From Apostichopus californicus (lineage: Eukaryota > Echinodermata > Holothuroidea > Aspidochirotida > Stichopodidae), in the NCBI GenBank assembly GCA_020650975.1, contig JAIPMN010007617.1, positions 1-42,028 of the forward strand: a stretch of 42,028 nucleotides of DNA, in the 5' to 3' direction. Below the pieces are notes generated by a model. That model saw nothing but the letters and a program-made list of their open reading frames with translations, was not told the DNA's origin and did no database searches. A program made the translations under genes and the position numbers. This document shows positions 1 to 11,900 of the stretch, piece by piece; position 1 is the first letter of the stretch, and each line of letters starts with the position of its first letter.

Positions 1-760
1 ATTGTTACAACATGTTGGTTTAATGTTGGCCTATTGTTACAATAATGTGTTGGGTTAACATTAGTGCAACGTTGACCCATTGTTACAACAACACGTTAGG
101 TTAACGTTGCTGCAATGTTGGCCAGTGTGTTGGTTTAACGTTGACCCATTGTTTATAAGGACGTGTTGGATTAACATTGGCCCATTGTTACAACAACTTG
201 TTGGGTTATTGTCGGTGTAGCATTGGCCGATTGTTACACCAACGTGTTGGGTTAACATTGGTGTAATGATGGCCCATTGGTACGACAGCATGTTGGCCCA
301 ACCGTAAAACTACAAGCAACCAACCTTAAAATTACCTATAATCTATAAAGTTCCAACATAAAATACAAGCTTTTGCCAATGTTGGCCCATTGCTACAACA
401 GCATATTGGACTAACATTGATTTAACGTTGGCCCATTGTTATGACAACGCGTTGGGCCAACCGTAACACTACGAGCAGCCAACCTCAAAATTACATTTTA
501 CCAATGGAGCTCCAACGTTAAATACAACCTTTGAACAATGTTGGCCCAATATGTTGGCCCATTGTAACAACAACGTTTTGGCTTAACGTTGGTCTAACAT
601 TGGCCCATTGTGATAACAATGTGTTGGGTTAACGCTGTTGTAATGTTGACCCATTGTTAGGACAACGTTTTGGGCCAACCGTAAAACTACGAGCACCCAA
701 TCTTAAAAATATATTTTACCAATGAAGTTCCAACCTAAAATACCAATGTTGGCCCAACAT
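1..760. repeat. Tandem repeat block with ~25-40 bp motifs
   Basis: A degenerate motif containing TTGGCCCATTGTTACAACAA, followed by GTGTTGGGTTAAC, recurs through the block. A longer spacer beginning near CCAACCGTAAAACTAC occurs three times (about 297, 458 and 673), so short repeats are nested in a unit of about 160-215 bp. The motif is rich in short inverted words (GGGCCAAC, GTTAAC), so either strand can fold. The open reading frame across it is only a product of the repeat. The left boundary lies outside the window. Confidence 0.8.
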
Positions 761-1390
761 AATTGTGCTATCTGGGTAGCCGTTCATGTTTTCAATCGTT
801 TATAGCCAGTCAATAAAAATGATAATGATAATTAATAACGCGCGCATATCCACCTGGAAGGGTGCTGAAGGCGCGGGAGAGAACGAAGCACAAAATAAGT
901 ATTGGTTAACAATGATGAATGCTTGACGCATAAGATGAGTTATCAGAAGGTTTTGGAAGTGAGGGAAGCTTAACATCTGATTTCTAGAGGTAATCCGTTC
1001 CAGAGGCAAGGAGCAGCTACTTTGAAAGATCTGTCACACTATGCATTTAATGTGAAAACATTACCATAAATAGACGCTTTAACGTAAATCATACATTTTG
1101 CCTATGGAAAAAAAGCTGTGAACAATTCAGTTATTGCAGTTTTGTAGGATAACGTATCATTGAAAGTACTTTAGGGGGGAGGGTGGAAGACGGGGTTTGC
1201 TGCGGTGGTGTACTTTTCTTTGGTGGTCAGGGCTATTTTGCTTCATAATAACATTTAGGTTGTGACGTTTCGGTTGTCCACTCAAGAAAACATACATGAG
1301 CAATTAATAAAGTAGCAAGTGTAGTGAATACTCAGTATTACCGTATATTTGTTTATAACGTAACGTAGAGTTAAGCATTTTCTCACAAAC
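761..1390. other. Non-coding stretch downstream of the V-domain exon
   Basis: No exon with acceptor, donor and phase fitting the Ig exon at 1391-1702 was found here, and no transmembrane segment is encoded. It is probably intron of gene A, with the repeat block beyond it. Short open frames here show no recognisable domain. Confidence 0.5.
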
Positions 1391-2785
1391 CTATTACATG
1401 AACAGAAACATTTACAACTAGTGGGTCTGCATGCCTTGTCTTCATCATAACAACTGTAATATTGTGGTCATGTCGTAAGCTGACATTATTGATAAACAGA
1501 GAACCGTTGGTGAGGATGTCAAACTCCTTGGAGGAAAATCCGTCCCCCGACTTTTCTGACTTTTTATATGACAACATTGGAGTTCGCTTAACATCTGTCG
1601 AGTTGTACCAAAATACACCATAGTAGTCTATGAAAACACACTGAATAGCTCCAGGTTTTCCATATTCGAGGTACTGCTTTGAGTTACATCCTTCAATGAT
1701 ATCTGTTTCGAATAAAACGTAGAAAAACAATTCGATTACGATATCATTTGACACTTCCATGATCCCAAATTTCCTCATTTGAAGGCTTAATTCAGTTTCA
1801 TTTCTTCAACATGGAGAGCTAAGCTATCCTTACTTATAAATGTCCTCCTATTTTCTTTTATTTTCTCATGTTATTATACTCCTCGATAAGATACAATCAA
1901 ACAATGACTACTAACATGTCAGACAATATATTTTATTTAGGATTTCATTTCAGTTTGTAGAATTATTTTCCATTACCAAGGTTATACTTGTACTTTGGAT
2001 TTAAGAGATATATTGACGTGTGTCTTTCCTTAAAAACATAACTCATCATTGAACGTGCACGTCAAAAATTGTGTCTTTCTTGTAGCTCGACGTTCGTGAA
2101 ATTATGCGTATATGCGTGTACAAAGATAGTTCGACCTAGTGCGCTTATTTCGTTATTTTACATGAAGTCTCTATATTTTCTTAGTCACAACAAGAAATCA
2201 ACTTCCATCGCTATGCTGTGTGCAAACCAGGACAAGACGATATTCTCCAAATATGTAAAATATCTTACCATTCACAATCACCAATACCAGACGTATAATC
2301 GGATCTGCATCTTTAGTCAGAAATATTGCTACGGAAAATGTGTGATTATGTTGCAGTGTAACCTTGTTGATGATCAGGGAACCATCGGAAGTGATATCAA
2401 ATTCTCCTGAGGTATATCCATCTCCATTCTTCGTGGAATCTTTAAGTGAAATTATTGGCGTTTCTCTGACCTCAGCTGAATTATACCAATAGACACTATA
2501 GAAGTTTTCTGGAAAGTGGCACTGAACAGTTGCTGATCCTCCATACTCGAAATGCTGGGTATCGTCACAGAAGTGTGACAATTCTTCCCCTGTGAGAATA
2601 AGTGTATTTGCACATTACCCTCAAATCTCTTTTACTTCATCTGATCATATGATTCAATATAAAGATTGGACTTATTGAAATGAAATGAAAAGTTGGTTTG
2701 TCTTACCTTCTTCCGATGTTAGGGGTCGTGAGGCAACTGCTAGCAGGACACATATGATTAGGTAATTTTTCAGAAATACAGCCAT
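1391..2785 (-). CDS. Ig receptor, 5' part: signal peptide + two V-type Ig domains (gene A)
   Basis: Three exons join in phase on the minus strand: 2785-2707 (79 nt), 2589-2269 (321 nt) and 1702-1391 (312 nt), all with phase-1 junctions. The first exon starts at an ATG in AAGAAATGG and encodes a typical signal peptide (MAVFLKNYLIICVLLAVAS), cleaved near residue 20. Each following exon is one V-type Ig domain with a B-strand Cys, a WYN core motif on strand C, and a GEFDI..DGSL.IN or KEFDI..NGSLFIN stretch typical of strands D-E. The two domains are clearly homologous to each other and to the first Ig domain of the NACHT receptor at 29373-29702. Both lack the usual F-strand Cys and instead carry a Cys 16 residues before the B-strand Cys. 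The last donor is GTTTGT, unusual but also seen as GTTTGC after the first Ig exon of gene B. No transmembrane or cytosolic exon is visible, so the gene is probably truncated by the window edge; its output domain is unknown. Confidence 0.75.
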
Positions 2786-5168
2786 TTCTTAGTAGTTTAC
2801 GACAGATGGTACCTGGTGGCAAAATAAAATTGTAACAGTTAATACAATATCACACTCTTGTTTACTATACAAGATGCCAAGACGTTACGGTTTTTTATTC
2901 AATATTCCCCCAAAGAAACGCGCCCAAAATAAAAGAATACATATATAAAAGAGCATTACCATGGCGAATCAGCTTTAACAGACTACATCTGCATACTCAT
3001 TCTCTTCGAATTTAATTCAAGGCTTGTTCCAAGTGCGATGGTTCACATTATCACGTTTTGTGGTGTTGGAGAATTAAGTAGATGTACTGTCTATCTGGTC
3101 CAGGTAAGATACACGTTAAACCTTACTTGCTTTCAATTACAGTGGTTCCATTCAAGGTGTTCCTGTAAAGAAACGAAACAGGAATCACATGTGGATATTT
3201 TCATAATGTACATGTATCACGTCAGCTTATTTGAAAGAAATTTCCAAGTGTTTGCAAACATTATTATAAACGTGATAGCACTTAAAGTCAAGTAAAGTAA
3301 TCAGATATTTTTAGCTGGTTCCTCAGACATTAACAACTTAATTTGGGTTTTCAATCAATCAGTAAGAAGCAGGAAAAGAAGAAGCTTCACCAATATCGAT
3401 GAGTCTGAGGTACTTAACAATCTGGACTAATAAGACTAATCTGGTAATAACTGGTAATAATAGATGGATACATGACTGGTAATAATATCACTGGATATAA
3501 CATAATGTTAATGACAGCGATGTCAACATGTCTGTCCATTGTAAGTCTCGTAGGCACATTCCTTACAGGTTCTATGCGTATTTGTTTACATGGAATCTGA
3601 ATATATATGGCATTAAAACTGCACATGAAATGTTGAAGATAACACAACAAAAAGTAACATCTTGGGAGCAATTATCTTGAGTAAAAAAGTCCGAAATTCA
3701 TAAAGAAATGATACCAACTTACCAATATGAACACTCTGAAGAAAATGGCGACCGTACTAACAATGTTTGCTAACAGCCACTGATAACCGGCTTCAGATTT
3801 ATTGACAGACAAATTCAGTCAAAATGAAACTACACAGAGATATATCGTACGATCTGGTATATTTGTGTAAATATATACACAAATCAAAGGTCGCTTTGCC
3901 TGTTTATCAGGGTGTACCAAAGAAATAGTAAGGTTGTATCTTGCATGAATATAGAATCTCAAAACTAGTTAAGGGATTGTTTAGTGTCTGACGATGTCAC
4001 ATTTATCATGACAAAACAGTTTCCACAAAGTACGTTGAGAACGTATTTATTATCATACCTCGTGATATGGTTTGATGGAATATTACATATTTTATTGCCA
4101 TTATTCCTCCCTTACTTCAAACTTTTATCACAGTAGGTGTTTCGGGATGCATTCGAAAAAAAATAACGCAGCGGTCGATATAGGTCACGAGGAGAGATGT
4201 GGGGACGGATTGGAATTATTCACAATAAAGAAAAGACTAGATGATTCGTAACCGGTGTTATCATCATGTAATCTAATGACCATCAAATAGGATTCCTCTT
4301 TGTAAGGAAACAGAATGCAAAGTAAAAATAAGATGAAAAATTAAACATATAGTTAATTAAATAATCGCCTCACGGTACGTTACTAATAATAACATGGTAA
4401 TATACAGGTATAATAACAGCGGTGCATTCGTTAACGAGCTGTCTAACAGTAGAATTATATATACAGAGAAATCGTCACAAAATTATTTTGTTGATAGTAT
4501 CGTATACGTCTAAAACTCATTAATGATCTAATTAAACATTTATCAGTTATATTAAATAACATTGATATTAAAAGATTTAAAAAAAATCGAGTCATATGGA
4601 ATAATATTTAAACAACATGAATGCAAAGCATAAAGCATGGAGCGTAAAATAACTACAAAAACACCAAATGTTAGCCGGAAACTATGTTTCATTATTGTTA
4701 CTGGTGAATTTGTGTTTACACCATCGACCTTGCAGTAAAGTCACGTAAGTAACACCTGCGACCGGGTGAAATGCAAATCATAACACGTTTTATTCTTTCT
4801 CGGTACAATTCATGAACGACATGTAAATATCCCGAGTAGTACCTATATTTTTAAGAAAAAAATCACCAAAGTCACCCACAGCACGAAAAGAAAAACCAAT
4901 TTCATCCACTCCCAGTCCCAGTCCCCTTACATCGAGACTGTAACCTTATTATGGTGATATTGTCACTTCAAATGGGTATCACGAGTCCCTTGTAAAGATG
5001 GATACTACCCATGATCAGGTTATAGGTTGGTGAGAGATGCACTGGGTACTGTTTACACGTCATGACATGATAAATGCCAATTGAGCGAGAAGCCACATTC
5101 GCTTCTCGCTTGGACCTCATTGACTACAATACTCTCAACAGCAACGTGGTTAACGACATATTCTCTGA
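2786..5168. other. Intergenic region between genes A and B
   Basis: No coding exon supported. It contains a short imperfect repeat of CTGGTAATA near 3437-3488 and otherwise AT-rich sequence. The promoter of gene A should lie just above 2785, and the 3' UTR of gene B just below 5169. No convincing TATA box or other core promoter element was identified. Confidence 0.5.
4789..4794 (-). terminator. Candidate poly(A) signal for gene B
   Basis: AATAAA on the minus strand, about 375 nt downstream of the gene B stop codon. In such AT-rich DNA this hexamer is common by chance, so this is only the most plausible site close to the stop. Confidence 0.25.
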
Positions 5169-5969
5169 TCATATATACGTCTCTTTAGCAACAACGGCTT
5201 TCCCCATTGGAACATATGCGTCGTTTACTTCCACATTTACTTTCTCAATTTTCTTCTCGTACACATCCGTAGACGATATGAGCTGAAAGAAACAAGATAT
5301 TTTATCGTGGGAAGATTACTTTCAGTAAAACATTATTAACTCTGCATTGAGATTGATAATGAGGTTTCTTGTTATATTCTATTTATAAATGTTACACAAT
5401 CCTGTCGTACAAATCTATCTCCATTCGTTCATTCCCGACCTGAGAATTAGAAAAGATTTATACCTGATAAGCCAACGAAACAGAAAGGCTGTGCGCTAGG
5501 CATTACAACATGCGACCTTGAAGATACGAGCAGCAAAATTAAATACTTGTCGACTGTCTGCGTGACTGACGGAGTGTTGACAAACGTCGAACATTGAACT
5601 GCTCAGTTAAGATACCCTTCCATTATACAAAATACATATTTCTTCAATTATTTCATTTTATGTACCACAAATGTGTTTTAAGAAGTTAATGAAAATAATA
5701 GCTGAAAGGTACATAATAGACCAGCATTTTGACGTCAAGTGCATCTTATTAAAGTAAATCCGAATTAATTTTTTGGGTAGTTCCTAATAAAAGAAATGAT
5801 TGATGCTGTTACTTCATTTTTCTGGTTATTATAAGTTTGACGTCTGACCACAATTACATCTATGCTTGGAGGAAAAACATTAATTACCTTTTGTGCTAAA
5901 TGTCGAATTGTTTGGATGGTTGGGCGAGCGGAAGGATCCTCAGTGAAACAATTTTGGAGAAGATTATCC
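5169..5969 (-). other. Gene B last two exons: end of kinase-like domain and signalling tail
   Basis: Exon 5969-5888 encodes the final helices, with the kinase signature NCFTEDPSARPTIQTIR. Exon 5282-5169 encodes a 37-residue cytosolic tail ending at TGA (5169-5171). The tail contains Y694-V-P-M, which matches the YxxM motif known to bind PI3-kinase SH2 domains when phosphorylated. It ends in T-Y-I, which fits the class I PDZ ligand pattern S/T-x-hydrophobic. Since the receptor's own kinase fold looks dead, phosphorylation would need a partner kinase. The 1.4-kb intron between exons 13 and 14 holds a minisatellite. Confidence 0.8.
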
Positions 5970-8900
5970 CTGGAAAAGAAAAACGTTCACATTTCTGACT
6001 GTTTAATGAATATATGTCATGAAAACTATAAACATGTTAACTGAAACTATTAATGTGATTGATTTATATTGAATAGCATGCTTTCAGATTGTATACAAGG
6101 CCATGTCGTTTGTGGATAAAATGTCCAGTTGGTGGCGATTTGCTCACATTTCAGTTGTCAATTTGGGTTATTGGTGTATCGTACGAATGGTGTTGCTGAA
6201 GTTGCATACCACTTAAGTTCTATTGAGTGCATCCTGATTAGAAAATGTTGGATTTTGCGACAACTGCATCCGCCGTTTATTCTCTTAACTTCTTGAAGTG
6301 AACAACGTACGAGCATGTGTGTTGTACCGCATACTCGCGCTTATATTACTATATTGAAAGAGCGTAGTATGAAAGAAGGGTACCGTTGAACTTTCTTTCC
6401 GGGTTCGATTAGATCATCATCAAAAGAAGATAACGTTCAATTGTATACATAGACATTTATATTCATTACACTTTCTGTCATATTATGATGAACATCAACT
6501 ATATCAGTTGTGTTATAGATATGGCGGATTGTACATTGAACAATTAAGAACACTATGTAAGAACACTTTGAACGAAACAGAAAGTTATGCATTCAGTGGA
6601 TAATATTTAATTACGAATCCATTATTCAGCTGTGTCGGTGACTTTGCTATTGTAATACAAACTTGCTAATTCTTTTGTTGGATAACTGAATGCTTTCCAT
6701 TGCACTAACCGTGTTTGCCTTAGACAAGTTAACATCTGGTTAATCTAAAGTGTGTAATGAATATCGTAGAGAAGATTTTACTCCCAACTGTATTATGTTT
6801 ATTCCATGTTTATTGATGTTAAATCCGTTTTTCTTGATGTTTATTCCATGTTAATTACATATTTACTCAATGTTTATTCCATGTTTATTGATGTTTATTC
6901 CATATTTACTCCATGTTTATTTATGTTTATTCCATGTGCATTGATGTTATTCCATGTTTATTCCATGTTTATTCCATGTTTATTCCATGTTTATTCCATG
7001 TTTATTCCATGTTTATTTATGTTTATTCCATGCTTATTGATGCTCATTTCCATGTTTATTGATGTTTATTACATGCTGAACATGCTAACCCCTTTCTTAC
7101 ATATCGATTCAAAATGTTTCTCAATAATAAATCATCACAACGTCCTAGTTTTGGATGTGTTAAGGCTCTTTAAATTTACTGGAACGCGATTACTTTCACA
7201 ATAGAGAAACAACAGGCGCACATAACAATTTCAGCTTCCAATAAACATCGACTAGTTTTAGCTTTAATAAATTATGTTTATGTTTATAAATTATTCTACA
7301 TAAGATTCCTTTAATCGCTTGTACGTGGTTGTAATATGAATTCCTATTTAAATATGATATGTTTAGATCATGTACATGTAAAATATAATACGAATGCTGC
7401 TCTAGCTCACCTTAATTGTATCTGTTCACCATCGTCAAGCGCAAACTTGTAGGAATATTCTAGACGAAGTTTGTCATCTTTGAAAGGAAAGCAACCTGTA
7501 GGAATATTAAATATGCACAAATAAGCTGTATTCGACGTGCCACATGTAACTACAATACAAGGTACTAGTGGTTGTTAATATAAGGTGGCTTAATGTATAT
7601 GACGTGAAATAAATACGCTCGACTGCTGGAGGTCACTTTACTAATAACTTACCAGGTGAAATGATTTGCCACATGACAACAGCTGTAGACCAGATATCGC
7701 TCGCAGAGGAATATTCGTTCCTTTGTAAGGCTTCAGGCGGAAGATCATTCAGACTCATGCTTCCCTTTAAAACGAAACGACACAAAAGGCGATCAGATAC
7801 TACGAGATAGTCTTTGCTCGTCGTTCCATGCATACTTGAAAATCATACTAAATATGAATCAAGAAATCACACGTGAGCAAATTGATGCAACGTCAAACGG
7901 AATAGCAAAATATGTACTTACCATTGACTTCTTTATGCGAACAATCCTAGATGAATCTTCAAGAAGGCAGAAGTTGTAAAGTTTACACTTTCCATTCTCG
8001 CACACCAAAACCTTCTTAGTTGAGAAACCAGGGTGTACAAACTAGTAAAACAGGTGAAACGTATTGTTAGGAATTTATTTTGGATAGAATCGTTATCCTG
8101 CTTTTGAAAGACAAGGCAAATTTGAACTTTTCCAGTTCTTTGCCGCACTAATTGAAATGAACAATTTCGATTTTTCAGCTACATCCTTGTCAGTTATCTT
8201 TGTTAGTTATGAAACTATCGTTTAAATCTTACTTTCTCATACTTACCCCAAACGCGTGGATAACTTCGATTCCTCTGGCAATATCCAGCAAAACATCGAA
8301 AACTCTCTTTTTAGTATACGAATGAAACTGATTCATGAGCAGTGTTTCAAGCGTCTCGCAAACCAAGTGCTCGCTGATCAAATACAGACATGCTAGAAGA
8401 AAAAAGATGCTGGTAGTTTGTAGCGATGCTTGTGATTTGTATAGCAAAGATACATGTATATAGGTGGAGAATTTCTACAAATCCTCGTGTTTAGGCTTTA
8501 CGATTGGGAAAAAATTAAATATAGAAAGCACTGAAAGGCTAAATTTAATTCGATTATGACAGCAGGATAAGAGTGACCGTTTAGACGTTAACTATTCAAG
8601 ATAAAGTAGAGAATGAAGATACAATTGAAAAAGAAACTACGGTGCATGAGATGTGGAAAAATATATTGTTATTTAAGTCCTTTAATTTCACCAATTCACA
8701 GAGAGATCCATACCTTGATCGATACAAATACCCTCAATCTTTACCAGGTACTCGCAATCGGGTAGTTCCAGAATCCGTTTGACAAAGACATTCCATGTGA
8801 TATCCTTTGATCTAAATACAATATCTGTAGAGACGATTGTGAATGATTGGAAGAAAGTCAAAACGAAGACTGCAGGACAACTGAAAGAAATTAACAACAG

Positions 8901-11900
8901 ACGGAAAAATATTGTCACGTGAATCTAAGTGTGTCCCTTTTGGCAGAGATTGTGTGCAGCATATGTTCTTACCAATGCACAGTAAGCAGCGTATCATTTG
9001 GGCAAGATTATGTGCAGTACCTATTCCCTCACTTATGGACCCTTGAAAATTCACTTGGTCTTAAACCGTCATGATCACATATTTACAGTGTGAAGAATTC
9101 GAGCTAGCTGTTTGGCCTGCGCGCTCAGCCTTACCTTAGCCCTCTGATAGCATTCTGATCAAGTGGTTAAAGAAATGGACTTGTGAGCTAAGGACTACAG
9201 GGTAATAAATATGGTTACTTTACTGCCAAATCTTTGGCTGCATGCTTTAAGATGTTCCCCCCCCCTTCCTTCCCCTCAGGGGACAGGTAGACAGGGCGAG
9301 CTATAATGCCCTAGAAGAGACCACTATCTGAATTGTACACACTGCGTTGTGTACATGAGTGTGTGTGACAAGGTACCAGTGGCTATGCAGGAGTTAAGGG
9401 GATGATTTTTCTTTCCAAAGAAGAAGGAACATCTACCTGTTACCGTAGATATGACAACACATCGTTGAACGTCATGTGAGACTTCTATGGTCCCCATCCA
9501 CTTGTTATATATAGGTCCATTTTTCATGTCAAGAATCAGACACATATTTTGCCTCTGATATATTCTACCTCCCTTGACCTTTTCGTGAAGTTCTGAGTAA
9601 TAAACTGTGAATAGAAGTAATAAACCAAAACAATTCTGTCAAAATGATAAAACCGAACGATACAAAAGTCGCAAGAAAGCATGTTTACCGAGAGTTTACA
9701 ATTCTCTCTTTACCGGTCAATAGCTATGACAAAATGTTACAGGCGTTTAATTTGTTCGTTGACATAGACAGTAGACCAGTATCAATATTGCTAGGTAGAT
9801 TGTTCCAGTAGATCTTGGTGGCAACTAGTATAACTTCACGTTGGGTTTTGGGGACTGGTGGGCCTGCGATGGGCCGCCAGTTTGTCCTTTTTTAGAGTTT
9901 TTATGTTTGGTTCGACGTGAGGCTGGGGTGGTTGAGGGTGGTTGTTGTAAAATAATCGTTGCTGATATTTTAGTTTCTCTGCGGGTAGTGTTTGGTTTGT
10001 TATGCCGTCTAGGCTCAACTTGGCGGATCACACAAGGAGCACTATATGGCTTTTCAAAGAAGCTAACATATAAGCAGAGTTTTATCTTTTCACATTCTGT
10101 CCGAAATTGGGAGTCAAATTTCATTTCAAGAATGAGAGCGAAAGTCACCAAGTTTTAAATTTCCCCGTGCACTTTCAAATTTGATTCAGAAGAAATTGAT
10201 CTCTTGCTATCTTGTTTCGACTAATACGTCATTGATTTGGCAACAAAAATTGAAAAAACCTAAAAATGACAACGAGCATAAAGTTTGAAGTTATTCACCA
10301 TGTTCGTCCGCTGACATGGTAGCAAGCTCAAACGATGAAAAGTTTTCCGGTATCTTTGGCAACTGCATCCTATGTAATGAGATGTTTAAAATGTTAATTA
10401 GTTCAACATGATCCACGAATAATCAATGAAAACTAGGGTCACACTAATCTCCATAAGATATTGAACGTTTTCAATTCCAACATCCCTTTTCTTAATTTAA
10501 TTTCATCTACAAAACTTTATGAACAATTATTTCAAAAGAAGTACAAGTTTTGTACTGAGTAGTATTTATATGCACCTGTCCTTTAATTTTTTCAGCTCAC
10601 TAATTTCCGTACAAATGAAATAATACATGATGAAACTATCCGACGTTGCGGGGGTGGACGTATATACTACAGGTACGTTTCATCCCGCAGTACGTGTAGT
10701 CCTGTAAATACTTACTCCATGATTCTCGTACTGCTACTATCCGTACCTAAAATATAATAAAACGGTTTTGCCTTATTTAACATTGCAGTTAGTATGGGTA
10801 GTGAGTCTTATATTAAAGATTAATGGTGTATATGTGTTACGTAAGTAATTCAATGGTAAATTTGAATTGTTGAAATAGGAAGTAAAATATTAGAAAAATG
10901 AGGTGTAAAGTTTGCTTGCCTACTATTAAACGATAAAATGTAATTATGAAGTATTCACACAGACAACATCAAACCAGTGCACAGCAGTTCAAGTGTTCAT
11001 TAGTTACCCACTCACTCAAGACGAAAATGCAATATCTTGACTAACCTGCGTCGGCAGACCGAATGCTTTCATCAACAAAACTTTCTCTATATTTCGCTTC
11101 ACCTATTACTGCATCTTCAGTTAGCTTTACCCTTTTATGACAGATGAGAATTAAGCAAACGCATTAGCTTTCCGGTTACGTAAACGAAGACTCAAAGGAG
11201 TAATATATCGTCGTCTAATAGTTTCTAATAAACATGTTAATGGTATCTATTCTGCTTTTTATGAAAGTAACATACATTACACTTCATAGTTTATGATATC
11301 ACAGGTGCATGATGGTTGTTGGATTAGAAAACATGTTTCTTATGCAACATGTTATGCGTATTAGCTCTACGAAACCATAACAAACGTTAACAAAAGATAC
11401 ATAATATCTTATATGTAAGGGGAAAAATGAATTAAACCACTTCAGTTCTTCTTTAACAACGAAGGATATATTTGGTCCGCGAAACATGCACCAGCCGGAA
11501 GCAGAAGCACATGTATAATTTATAACTAGGATACTCACCGTGGATCTGTTGGAGAGCCTTGAAAGAAAAGAAGTAAAGGGGCAAAAAGACAAATAACTAG
11601 TCTATATGTAAGCAGCATTGAGAGCGAAAAGCAAACGTAGAGCAGGTCTAAATAACATGATAACGATTACGGCTGCAGCTGGTGAAAAGCATGTACCTTT
11701 ACAATTATCATCGAATAAATAACCACGTAATCTGGCGTCTATTGTTGACAGGGTACATGAAATATTTATACATATTTCAGCCTGGCACGCTCCCGTCACA
11801 GTTATATCTGTTATAAAGCACACTAGTCTAATTAACAGTGGACCATGGTATGTCTAGAAACATCGTTTTCCCTGCCGAAATCGAATGTAATCGTTTTAAC

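Noticed and set aside
61-291. Open frame on the minus strand rich in Asn, Thr and Cys.
   Set aside because: It is a translation of the tandem repeat; no start context, splice sites or domain.
1-760. CRISPR-like array at the left edge.
   Set aside because: Repeats are degenerate and unevenly spaced, with no conserved direct repeat plus unique spacers, and the context is clearly eukaryotic.
6806-7204. A 132-codon open frame with a repeating Met-Phe-Ile-Pro pattern.
   Set aside because: Produced by the 12-bp minisatellite, whose unit length keeps any frame open.
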